This document shows, in pieces, positions 21,953 to 31,640 of a DNA stretch of 64,000 bases. The DNA comes from Aphelenchoides besseyi. Taxonomy: Eukaryota; Nematoda; Chromadorea; Rhabditida; Aphelenchoididae. The notes beneath the pieces were generated by a model, which saw nothing but the letters and a program-made list of their open reading frames with translations, ran no database searches and was not told where the DNA came from. The stretch's first letter is position 1. Each line of letters starts with the position of its first letter. Where the stretch lies: positions 4,340,001-4,404,000 of the forward strand of contig JAMPIQ010000002.1 in assembly GCA_024699855.1 (NCBI GenBank). The letters are read 5' to 3'. The position numbers were made by a program, and so were the translations under genes.

Positions 21953-22315
21953 ATGGATAAAACGGTTAATAACGAAAGATGCCGGCAATTCATTCGTGGA
22001 ATCGCACCATCCCATGACTCGGAAGACAAAAACGAGATTTTCAACGCGCTGAAATTTTGTCTTCGCCCACCACCGTCGAAAAGCAGCGGTCGGGTTTGGA
22101 AAGAGAGTGCTGTCGTGTGTGATGCGACCCACAAAGCGTTTCTTTCGCGCCACACGGTATTCCGAAACTTGGCCGCCATCCCGCGATTGATTCGACCAAC
22201 TTATGGTTAGATCTCAAATCATGATGCCAAAAAATGAAAATCAAAAGTTTTGTTCTGCACGTTTCTTTTAGATCCACGTGCTTGTTCGCCAATTGAACGC
22301 CCGACGAAAAAATAA
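21953..22315 (+). CDS. Hypothetical small protein
   Basis: Two exons (21953-22205, 22272-22315) with consensus splice sites encode about 98 residues: RCRQFIRGIAPSHDSEDK, then NALKFCLRPPPSKS and a basic C-terminus ending IERPTKK. The protein is basic and rich in Arg/Pro, with no signal peptide. No family is recognised. The antisense frame is also open but has worse codon texture. Confidence 0.45.
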
Positions 22316-23043
22316 ACTCCTGATTGGTCGCGAGAACAAAAGATCGCTAACTGTTTCAATTAATTTGTGCTCAAATACCTTTTGACTTTTGGAACTCGAA
22401 AGAATTCGTAGGAATAAGGTTAGTTGTACAAATTTACTACAAAATACAATATGAACGAGTAACTAATGGGCTATTAGGTTTGCTATTATCACACGCAGAT
22501 CCCAAAATGTCCGAATTAACCGCCAATTCCGTTCAGTAACGCGCTTGAGCTGAACGGAATGCCAATGGAAACTTTTTGAACCAACAGGTATTCCATGAGA
22601 GTTGAAGTCGCAAAAATGTATAGGATTGACTACTAAATTCATTGTACAAATAAGTTTCTGTTGAACAAGATCACATCATTTAAAAACATAATAGTAATGT
22701 CGTTTGCTTTCAAACGCAAACTGATACACTTGTTGTAGTCCGTGTTCTGCAACACGCGATAACTTTGACGTCTTCATTAGTTACTACATAAACTCGAATT
22801 TTGCTTTCATTTAATGTTGTTTTCTAATCATTTTATCATTATTTGAACACTAACTGATTGAAAAAACTCATTTTTAAACACGGCAGCTATTCGACGAGAA
22901 CTCACTTGAATTACTTTGTTGCTAATCATGAACACTCATCTTGTTTGCGAATAGAAAGATCTTCGAAAAAACAACTTTGAGCAAATTCTAGTAGTTCGTT
23001 TAGTTTCATCAATAATAAGTGGAAGTAATCAAATACAAATACA
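22316..23043. other. Intergenic; contains one perfect 11-bp hairpin
   Basis: There is no gene signal. At 22526-22560 the sequence attccgttcag is followed after 13 nt by its exact reverse complement ctgaacggaat. Confidence 0.5.
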
Positions 23044-24049
23044 TCAGCATCCTGTTTTATAATAATTGGGAACTACTATATTAAAATACATTCGATGATC
23101 GGGCATAGATAACCTCGGTGGACCCGCGCAGTTGATATCAAATTCATACGGACAAATTATGTACTGACTATTCACATCCATTTCGTGCGGATACCAAACC
23201 TAAACACAATTTCAATTAAGTCCATTTGTATCGAAATTTTACTTGATTAGAATGATGCCAATAACCAAGTTCAATTAGGAAGTTATCACTCACAAGGTCT
23301 TGCTTATGGGTTACACGATAAAACTCGGGAAGTAACTCAGTATGTGCCATTGCAAATTGGAAATCTCCCACTCTCGGCTGCCTAAAACCAACTGATTTTT
23401 CATTACAAGTGAAAATCAAACCCATAATTGTAGTGAAGAGAATTGTTTACATTCAAAACTCCGCTTGCAACCAATTCAGCAGATGCAAGTGAAGATAATG
23501 CAGCACCAAGTGAATGACCAAGTACAGCAACCGTGTATGTCGGATACTTTTGAATCGTTGAATAAAGTGAACGAGTAAGTGGACGTGTCCACAACGAAAA
23601 GAATGCGTCATGAAAGTAACCGTTAATCATTCCCATTTGTCTGAAATCTTTCTTTTCAGCAAATCCAGATCCAACTTCCATAATCAGCTGTTGATTTGTT
23701 TTCGTTCCTCTGCAAATTTTAGATTCAAAATTTGACAAGTGACCAATGGGTATACCGAAAAACCAATGCTATGATCTTGTCATCGTGCAGAAGCGCAAGA
23801 TAAGCGCCACATGTATTGTTCTGAGTCGCATCACAATACACTTCAATTTGTTTTACAACCTAAAAATTTTCGAATAAGATTACAAATTGATTGGAGCACC
23901 TCAGTATTATTGTAATGCTTTGCAACACACTCATTTGCCGTAGGAGCATAGGCAGCAGCAGCCAAAGGAAGCAGCCATCTTGCCGTTTGATCGTCGTAAG
24001 GAGCAGCATTCACAGCAATAGCTACTGCAGAAGCGAGAATCCACCACAT
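23044..24049 (-). CDS. Secreted class 3 lipase
   Basis: Minus-strand exons join to about 300 residues. The start at 24049 gives a signal peptide (MWWILASAVAIAVNAA). The class 3 fold is shown by the IALVFRGT-like strand, the nucleophile elbow VLGHSLGAALSSLASAEL, YGQPRVGDF, the catalytic Asp in RVTHKQDLVS, and the catalytic His in SMPDHRMYF near the end. Class 3 lipases hydrolyse triacylglycerols. Nematodes carry many secreted members, often gut-expressed. The start was chosen because the longer frame begins at a TTG. Confidence 0.85.
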
Positions 24050-24395
24050 TCTACAGTTCAATTGTGCACAGAGTTCTGACAATGGATACTCAATTTGTGC
24101 AACTCATTTGCTCGTAAAATACACTTAAAATTGATAACCGCGTTTCCTATTTCCATTTTATGTTCTCGCTATTTGTCGATAAGACACGATTGAACTCCTG
24201 GTTCATCAACGAAAATGGCCGAAGGTCAACGTATTCTCACGAGTTTTCCGTAGATGAAAAGTTGTAATTGACATTCTGCTGTTGCTTGAAATAACATCGA
24301 GGCTTTATCGTATAATCGAATTTGTACTTTGAGGAATCTCGCAATCAATCAAAAGGTTTTATTGAACAACAATTTTTTGAAACCAATAACATTAA
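24050..24395. other. Short intergenic gap between lipase and MADF gene
   Basis: This should contain the lipase promoter (its start is at 24049, reading left) and the 3' end of the MADF gene. Nothing specific is seen. Confidence 0.4.
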
Positions 24396-25753
24396 TTAAG
24401 AATTTGAGAGTAATAAATTGGCAATTGATTGGAAAGCAGCATTTTTACAGGATTCTCGATCAGGTTGTTTGAATGAATCGAAATTGAGCTCCTCCGTCTT
24501 ATCATTCAAAGATTTTTTCTTCGATTGAGTTTCTTTAATATCTATCGAGAAAGACGCACTACGTTTCCGAGAACTTGTCCAGCGATCACACTCCTTTGGA
24601 CTTCCGTTACAACGCCTAAAAACCTTAGGCTATGGAATCAACGTTTAAACTTACGGCAAAGGTGGAGCTACAGTTGTTTTCAGAAATGAGAGTGAAGAAT
24701 AAAATTTCCATGAACATGAAGTACGACGTCGTAGATTGCGAATATATTGATCGCGCATGTTCTTTATCAGTTTTTGGACCAAGCCAACTACAAACATCAG
24801 TCAAAAGGATTACGAGTCGAACATACGCGAAAATCTCCGAGTTGATGTTGAAACGCCTTCAACGATCTCCGCCCAAGCTTTCGCTGTGTCTTTACGTGTT
24901 TCATTTATGCGTGACCACAAAATTGGTTTTTGTCTGTAGAGTTCAATCAACCTGCAATTCAAGCATAATTCAATACAATTGTAGATTCAAAATAACTTGA
25001 AACGATCGGTGTCGTGAACGTCTTTCAATTCGACTTCAATGGATGTTGATTCGTGTTTGTTCGAATCCGTTTGCTTGACATTAGAATGAGACGCACTAGT
25101 AGACAGTTGGTTTTGAACAACATCAAGATGGTCGAGAGAAAAGAGCTGTTTAGTCGACGCGTAGGTTTTGAGCAGCCCATATGCCACTTCAAGCGGGTTT
25201 AAATAACCGACTGTCATTAACAAATTTGTATCAAAAACCATATTGGTTGTCGGTGGTGGACAACGAAGATCTGATAGTACTGCCAACGAAAGATAATTTT
25301 CTGTTTCCAGTTGATTAGTTTTTGTAGTGTCTTTACTAAAATAAACGAATCATAGTATTGAACACTATAGAGGCTTGTAAACCAAGTCCACGTTTTGAAT
25401 GCTTACCAAAGTTGTGGATTATCCAAAAACGAAAGAGCAGAATAGAACTTCCACGAAGTTTTGTGGCTACGTCTTTGTAGACGAATATATTGATCGCGTA
25501 AGTTCTTGGTGATTTTCTGCACCAATTCAACTAAAAGAGCAATTTTATTTGTTATAGTCATCGTAAGTTAACCTGCAAATTGACGGTCTGGTGAGGAAAT
25601 GGATGCAGCGATTTGAATCCAAGCGTTTGAAACGGCTTCTCGAGTTCCCGGACTCACTTTTCGACTCCATAAAACGGGTCGTTCACGATAGAGGTCGATT
25701 ATTTTAAATCGTTCGGTGTCGGTTACAGCGGACAAATGAACTTCGATGCTCAT
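24396..25753 (-). CDS. Protein with two MADF (Myb/SANT-like) domains
   Basis: Minus-strand exons join to a protein of roughly 390 residues. The start at 25753 (MSIEVHLSAVTDTERFK) leads into MADF 1: IIDLYRERPVLWSR, AWIQIAAS, ITKNLRDQYIRLQRR, TSWKFYSALSFL. A linker follows, then MADF 2: LIELYRQKPILWSR, AWAEIVEGV, LIKNMRDQYIRNLRR, SWKFYSSLSFL. Each domain is introduced by the same S-I-E-V-x-L tag, and the exon layout is alike, so the gene arose by internal duplication. MADF domains bind DNA in transcriptional regulators and transposon-derived proteins. The C-terminus is Lys/Ser-rich. The frame between domains is carried through the 25.3 kb intron with a spliced Cys codon. Confidence 0.75.
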
Positions 25754-26095
25754 TTCCGTCAATTTGACCGTATGGTTTTCAAATCAGATAGCAACGAAGA
25801 TCGTACTTCTCCTCGAGTTTCGTTTCAACTCCACAAGTTGTTGACTCGTGAAATGAAAAGCGAAAACCTCAAAGCAGAAGAGGACAAGGACACAAAGAGG
25901 AAAATTACCACAACGCGCGATTTTGTCGCCAAAAAAAAGAAGGGCGTGGTTCCTTCCGTAGAAAAACGTGAGACGACTTTTGTCCTTGCAGGAGAACACG
26001 ACGCAGCAACCATCTCATTTGACCGCACACGTCAAGAGTTTGAGGCTGAAAACCCGCGACAATACCAATGACAACGAGAGCTTGACGGAAACGCA

Positions 26096-26726
26096 TCAAG
26101 ACGACAAGTCGGATTTTGTCCTCGACATTGTCTGCGTAAATTCGTGTCGTTGTGAAATAGCGAGAATAACGTTCATCTTCAACGATACGGAGATCCAACG
26201 AAGAGCAAATTGTGAGATCTCATATCTGAACAAAGTGCTTTAACATCGAAATTACACTTTTAAACTTTTCGAAGGATGTTTGTTCAATCAACGATAGTGA
26301 CTTTCACCTTTTTGCAACAACGTCAAATTTCTGTTGTCGATGGCTACAACTTTTTTGATAGCTCGAATTCTGTTGAAATGACGGCTATCAATTGCAACAT
26401 GTCTTTCGATTCAACCAGCGGTGTGTGGTATTTGAACTGAGAATACAAACCTTGGAATAAGGCGTCTTTTTATAAAATACAGGTCGTAATGCCAATACAA
26501 GACCATAGACTTTATTTCAATTATTGTAACAATTGGCACCAAACGACTCTCGTTCGATTTGAAGGTATTTGTGTACAAAACATCAATCGAAATGAAACGA
26601 ACGATGAGCAATTGGTTTGAGTTGGAAAGGTCGGTTCTGAGATCATGAGGGCTACTGTTCAAGTCTCAGGAATCTGTTTCACTCGGCAGTCGAAATATTT
26701 TTCGTTGTACATCTAACATTTGACAT
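26096..26726 (-). CDS. Unrecognised small protein; third exon preceded by a repeated intron
   Basis: Four exons (26726-26683, 26636-26504, 26436-26351, 26225-26096) join in frame to about 130 residues: MSNVRCTTKNIS, then a beta-rich hydrophobic stretch (QLLIVRFISIDVLY, LVPIVTIIEI), MFKYHTPLVES, and FALRWISVSLKMN, ending SDLSS. The even spread of hydrophobic residues across all splice junctions supports a real folded protein. I recognise no family. The 67-nt intron 26437-26503 is the second copy of the introner-like element. The model rests only on frame and splice sites. Confidence 0.5.
26437..26503 (-). repeat. Introner-like element, copy 2 (67-nt intron)
   Basis: It begins gtcttgtattggcattac and ends gtattctcag on the minus strand, with 63 of 67 positions equal to the intron at 16773-16839. 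Both interrupt coding frames exactly and share the exon-side TTCAAAT after the acceptor. The insertion phase differs (phase 1 in copy 1, phase 0 here). Confidence 0.8.
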
Positions 26727-27147
26727 CTGATTACATTTTCTCTGCTGTCTCTCCACGCGCAAACTTCTTTTTTTCGGAAGCGATTTCGATCGGGGCGCCA
26801 GTCACTCTCGCTGATCGCCGGCTAATTTCACTGCGCTTCGCTGCGATTGGAATTCGTTTTTACTCCAAAAAGAAGTTGAATTCCAAAACTATTTTGCGCA
26901 TCGTTTTCTTCTCAGGTTGTTTATCAATCGTCAGAAACGATCGGAAGGAACATGTGCTTTCTTTCAGTTCATATTATCGCTTGAAAAGAACGGCGAGTGA
27001 TTCTCTCAACTTGGAGTTGCTTTTTGTAGCAAAGTACGAGAATAATCGCGATTGTTTGTTCGCGGTACTCGAAGCTTTTTATCAACAACGTTCATTTTCT
27101 TCTCGATTTGTTGTCGATTTTGTTTTAGTTCGCAGCTTTTCATTGCT

Positions 27148-28860
27148 ATGTCAAAGGACGAAGGAGCGAGAAAACGGCGGAGTTCTCATGTCTCCAACTA
27201 CTCGTCGCCCACTGCCACAGCACAACATCAGACGCCAATAAATAAACAAGGGTAAACTGTTTTATTTTGACTCAAGTGTTGTGTAGAATCGCTAAAACAG
27301 ACGCTCCAGATCGTCCCGTACACACGGCACAAGATTCGCTTTTTAGCTCAAGCTCCGGTTGGACGAATTATCGTGGGTTTTTCAATTTAGCGATTCTTCT
27401 TCTGGTAAGTCATTGTGTTGACGATTCGAGCACTTTAATGTTAAGATCGTTTCCAATGGTCGTGTTGCTTTGGAAAACTTGATAAAATACGGAATTTTGG
27501 TGGCCCCGCAGGAGTGGATCAGTTGGGCGCCGTTGGATCCATTTCGATGGCCGACGTGCACCACAGTTTTGTGCTCGAACGTATCAATTCTCGCCGTTCT
27601 ATGTGCCGAAATCGTTTTATCACGCGGCTACTTGAGCAATCGATTCGCTGCAGGTTTCTATGTAGTCCTCATAACCACTCATTTCACCGTTCCCGCTATT
27701 CTTATTCTGCATCACGATGGAAACCCGCTTTTTGCTGTTTGGGGATTGATGGTAATTGTGATCGAGGGACTAAAAGTAAGACAATCTTCAATTATTAGAT
27801 TTTGTTCTTTAGATTATTTCCTACGCACATGTTAATTATTGGTGTCGATTGGCGCGCGAGGAAGAAAAAGTGAGTTTTAAGGTTCAATTTCGCAATTTCA
27901 ATATTTTCCAGTCGTTAAAGAAACCAACCACTCCCTATTCCTATCCTAACAATTTGACATTGACCAACATGTATTGTAGGTTTTTGAGTTGCTTTCAATG
28001 ACTTTTAGTGTAAGAGTTTAGATTTTATGTTCGCTCCAACTTTGTGCTATGAACTTCGATTTCCACGTACTCCGGCTCGTCGACGAGGTTTCATTTTCAA
28101 ACGAGTAATTGAGGTACGTACTTAAGAGCGATGCTTTGAAATCAGGATTTTTTTTTTAGATGATCACTTTTACTTTTGTTATTGTCGCTCTCAGCGAGCA
28201 ATGGGTTATTCCGTTGATGAAGAACAGTATCGCGCCATTCTCTGAAATGGATTTCGGTCGATGTATTGAACGTCTTCTTAAATTAGCAATTCCAAATCAT
28301 CTTCTGTGGTTACTCGGTTTCTACACGCTCTTCCATTCGGCATTGAATCTGATAGCTGAGATTTTGCGGTTTGCAGATCGGGAGTTTTATTTGTAAATCG
28401 ATTTTTTGTTCTCATTTTTCAGTTTGATTGTTTCAGAGATTTTTGGAATTCCGAGACGATCACCTACTTCTGGCGTTCTTGGAACATTCCCGTACATCGT
28501 TGGGCTGTTCGCCATCTTTACAAGCCGATTGTCGGCAATGGATACTCGAAACTAACCGCTTCAATTGCTGTTTTCTTCGTTTCTGCTTTTTTCCATGAAT
28601 ATCTGGTCAGTTGATTGAGTTGATGGTTGTCAGTAGTTTTTGTGATTTAGGTTTCGGTTCCACTTCACATGTTCCGTTTATGGGCGTTCAATGGAATGCT
28701 TGCACAGATCCCGTTGAGCATTGTTACGGATCGATTGCTTCACGGCGGAAGAGCGGGAAACATTGTTGTTTGGTTGTCGTTGATTCTCGGTCAACCGATG
28801 GCAATTCTCATGTACCTCCACGATTACGCTTTCATGAAACTGAACGGGATTGAAGAGTAG
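27148..28860 (+). CDS. DGAT1: Diacylglycerol O-acyltransferase 1
   Basis: DGAT1 joins fatty acyl-CoA to diacylglycerol in the ER to make triacylglycerol. The gene starts [14 protein letters not shown], a basic cytosolic N-terminus usual for the family. Signature parts are [33 protein letters not shown], several membrane helices, the acyl-CoA-binding FYLDFWNSE (usual FYxDWWN), [15 protein letters not shown], and the catalytic histidine in [15 protein letters not shown]. It ends [15 protein letters not shown]. Introns are short with consensus sites except one AAG acceptor before the VSNGRV exon. Length fits the family. Confidence 0.93.
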
Positions 28861-29028
28861 TAAACTTGCTAAGATTCTTGTCATCATTACACCTTATTTA
28901 TAATTTCATATATATTAAGTAAAAATTGCTATAATCGTTGATTGATGTGCATGTGTGTTAATGGTTATATGGCCGTAGATATCTTGAAGCAAGTTGTTGA
29001 AGTAACAATACGATTTAGTTTGCAGATA

Positions 29029-29788
29029 ATGTCAGAACAAGATCTCCCTATCCGTCGCGACGAAATCCTCTGTTATCCACAGACGTTTAGTCGTGACGGT
29101 AAAAGGTTTTCCGGTTTTATTTACTGGAAAATCGAATCCCGCATTTTTGGGTTTGCGGATTTCACAACACCGGCAATTTACGAAAAACAACTGGAGAAAA
29201 AAGAACGTCAAGCTCTATTGAAAAACGTTGCCGAAACGTTGTTGGATATGAAGTGGAGGTCGGTTCTAAGGTTTTCGTTCTTCTCATCGTGTACTGTTAT
29301 AGATCCACGTTTAAGTCCGAAGGATTCAAAGTGGGAAAAATGGATACGCAGGGAGTTGAAGTCGCGTATCTGACTCATAAGGTCGTACTGCCTCGCGTAG
29401 ACGACAATCTTATGGTCGATCGACAAGTTGAGTTGGTCAGAACGTTGGTTAAAGAAGTAAACGGATTGCGAGTGAGTTTCGTGCTATCTCACTGAGTACT
29501 CTTCGAATTGCAGGAGCATTCCGAAAAGATTACAAGTCGACCCGAAGTTATCAAACGACACGTTCGTGTTCCAGCGGTAAGTTCCGATGAAATTATAATC
29601 GAAAACTAATCCACTTGTTTTCAGACACCATATCAAGATGTAAGTTGGACATCTGGATAGGGACAATGCTGACCCAAATAATCAATTTTCAGGTGTTGCA
29701 CAGAAATCGACGGGTAAGAGTTCCGCCGAAACCTGTGATTTTTGCTGGAATGGCCAAAAAAGAGCCGGAAAGCAGTGAACAAGATTGA
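29029..29788 (+). CDS. Hypothetical protein, about 190 residues
   Basis: Five exons join cleanly. The ATG is 2 nt after a tttgcag acceptor. It contains a compact N-terminal part (SGFIYWKIESRIFGFADF), a Lys/Glu helix (YEKQLEKKERQALLKNVAE), a helix with Val/Leu heptads (DRQVELVRTLVKEVNGLRE) likely to be a coiled coil, and a basic-proline C-terminus (RRVRVPPKPVIF). There is no signal peptide or membrane segment. No family recognised; probably a cytosolic or nuclear structural subunit. Confidence 0.65.
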
Positions 29789-29930
29789 TTGAGCGGTTCA
29801 ACCGCACTTTCTTATTAAAATTTCTCACTTATTTTCATATTTCTAATCACAAGTTTTTGGTTGTGAATTGTTGTGTACACCAACTATTATTGTATATATT
29901 TTATTAATAACAATTGGGTAATAAACAAGT

Positions 29931-30248
29931 TTAACTTTGCAGATCATGATTGAAAGCATTCCAAACAGTTGAACGAAACCAATGCAATTTTCGACGCGTA
30001 ATCGATCGTCTTGTGCGTTTCAAGTAGCGCCGTTGCAACTTGGTTGCTTCATCGTTACAATTGGTGGGCTCTTCGTCGTCCGAAGATTCAACGGAATTCA
30101 AACGAACGAACTTGTCCTCGAACTCTTCGCGGATTAACACCTTCCGTCGTAGACATAACATCTGAGTTGGTTGACTCTTAGACAGAAAGAAAAGATGTTT
30201 GGCCAATGCGGCACGTGTGATCTTGATCTTACAAGAAGTGCTTGTCAT
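29931..30248 (-). CDS. EEFEDKFVRLNS-family small basic/acidic protein (copy A)
   Basis: This single exon of 105 residues starts at a real ATG. KIKITRAALAKHL and LIREEFEDKFVRLNS, an acidic SSDDEE run, then RRYLKRTRRSITRRK match, in the same order, the gene at 34790-35310. The family is not known to me. The mix of helix, acidic run and Arg-rich tail suggests a nuclear protein. Its promoter side lies inside the left arm of the inverted duplication (30268-30550), and a decayed copy of its start codon region sits in the right arm. Confidence 0.65.
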   Translation of the reverse strand: MTSTSCKIKITRAALAKHLFFLSKSQPTQMLCLRRKVLIREEFEDKFVRLNSVESSDDEEPTNCNDEATKLQRRYLKRTRRSITRRKLHWFRSTVWNAFNHDLQS

Positions 30249-30267
30249 CGGTCCCCGCTGTAATTTG

Positions 30268-30550
30268 ACGTTGCTGGTATCAGTCGACGCGTCTCAATGA
30301 GCTGAGCATTACTGTATAAGTCATTTTTGCTCACGGGCAGAATTGGCCGAGTTTTTGGCCAAAAACTAAAAAGGAAAAAATCGCTAAAATCGTAGTATCG
30401 ATAATGCTGATTATTGTGGTGAAGTCTGTTTTTTTAACGCGCTTCATTACGGAAATATTGGCCGTTTTATTTGATCTCAAATTTTTTTAAGACATGGGAC
30501 AGTCGTTTTCAATTGAAAGTGCGAGCAGGGGTGGCCGAGTGGTTAAGAAT
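30268..30550 (+). repeat. Left arm of a large inverted duplication, with tRNA 5' half
   Basis: The arm reads inward from the 5' flank of copy A, through ggtatcagtcgacgcgtctc, taagtcatttttgct, gcagaattggccgag, aaaatcgtagtatcgat, cagtcgttttcaattg, to gcaggggtggccgagtgg. The reverse complement of 31359-31640 carries the same blocks in the same order. The inner end is the acceptor/D-arm half of a class II (Ser/Leu-like) tRNA; no anticodon or T-arm follows. Confidence 0.75.
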
Positions 30551-30768
30551 TGGTATAAGTATAGGAACAGTGCGGTGTAAAGGAAGGAAATGGTGTTGCG
30601 AAAGCTAACGAGATTTTGGCGTTTTTCTTTATTTTTCGCAATGGCATTTGAGGATTAAATGGCCTTCTAGTTGCCAACGATCACAACAAAATTCGGTGGT
30701 CGAAGAGTTTTACCACAACCCTTCGTGCTTCAAAGTCTAAACTCTCATTGTCGACACATTCGACAAAA

Positions 30769-31065
30769 ATGATCGACGCAAATGTGGAGATTCGACTTTT
30801 GGTCGAGAAGTTTGAAACTCCATCTGATGTATCGACTCGCAATGCTAATCGTATCGAACGTCGACTTGCAAGTTTGATCGAGACAGTTGTTGGCGCCGAT
30901 TACAGCGAAGCGACGAAACAATTCGAACACCCCGTTCAATACTGTTTTAACGGAAATTTGGAATGCGGTCGCAAAGACTGCAAATTTTCATCACTACTTA
31001 TCTGCAGCTATTGTGAACAGAATCTGTTTTTTCGCCATTTCTTTGTCGACTACCACGTACATTGA
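30769..31065 (+). CDS. Unknown cysteine-containing protein inside the inverted duplication
   Basis: This frame of 98 residues begins MIDANVEIRLLVEKFETP, is helical and charged (NRIERRLASLIETVVG), and ends with closely spaced cysteines (QYCFNGNLECGRKDCKF, then LICSYC) that could bind zinc. It occupies the unique spacer between the two arms. No family recognised. The last codons could instead be intronic, because a splice-like ctgcag lies near 31008. It could be cargo of the element or a host gene that the duplication flanks. Confidence 0.4.
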   Translation: MIDANVEIRLLVEKFETPSDVSTRNANRIERRLASLIETVVGADYSEATKQFEHPVQYCFNGNLECGRKDCKFSSLLICSYCEQNLFFRHFFVDYHVH

Positions 31066-31358
31066 TAGCTATTTTAAAAATATACTTAATTCATTTGGCA
31101 CTAAATGGCAAAACAAAAACTTTTGAAGAATTAAACAAATTGCCTTCACTTTTTACTAAGGAAAAGTCAATCTTTAATTCTAAAATTTTTGCATGTACTA
31201 CCTCTGTGAAATCCGATTTCCCCTGTTTTGAGGCCTTGATTTTAAAGGGAAATTTTTGATTGAAACGAATTTCTGTTGTGAGATTTTTGAAGAGAAACCG
31301 TGTTTTATGAAATTCAACCAAAAGCTAATAGCAACCCCAGAAAAAGTCGAACAAACCT

Positions 31359-31640
31359 CCGCTTCCTAACCACTCGGCCACCGCTGCTCACATTTACAAT
31401 TGAAAACGACCGGAGCATATCTCAAAAAAAGTTGAAGCAAAATAAAACGGACTTAATCGCGATAATCAGCATGATCGATACTACGATTTTAACGATTTTT
31501 CCATTTTTGGTTTTGGCCAATTTCCTCGGCCAATTCTGCGCATGGGCAAAAATGACTTACATAACAATGATCAGCTCATCGAGACGTGTCGATTGATACC
31601 ATCGACGTCTAATTACCGTTACCACCGCTGACAAGCAGCC
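31359..31640 (-). repeat. Right arm of the inverted duplication, with tRNA 5' half
   Basis: On the minus strand this ends with gagcagcggtggccgagtgg, the 5' half of a Ser/Leu-like tRNA, preceded by the same flank blocks as the left arm. On its outer side it extends into the counterpart of the copy A start codon: where copy A has ATGACAAGCA, this arm has CTGACAAGCA, followed by degenerate sequence. It is therefore a decayed duplicate of that gene's 5' end. Confidence 0.75.

Noticed and set aside
25736..26071. Plus-strand Lys/Glu-rich frame beside the MADF gene
   Set aside because: It overlaps the MADF first exon on the other strand and the end of the 26 kb minus gene, and has no splice support.
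25905..26198. Minus-strand 97-codon frame beginning LRIVEDERYSRYF
   Set aside because: It occupies the same DNA as the last exon of the 26 kb gene in another frame; only the spliced frame joins the upstream exons. It cannot be fully excluded.
26720..27241. Plus-strand 173-codon frame
   Set aside because: It overlaps the first DGAT1 exon in another frame and shows no family pattern; the DGAT1 reading is far stronger.
30524..30610. tRNA-Ser or Leu gene in the left palindrome arm
   Set aside because: The acceptor and D-arm half is present, but no anticodon stem, T-arm or matching 3' acceptor follows; it is a tRNA fragment.
31361..31391. tRNA gene in the right palindrome arm
   Set aside because: Same reason: no complementary 3' acceptor (CCGCTGC) downstream on the minus strand.
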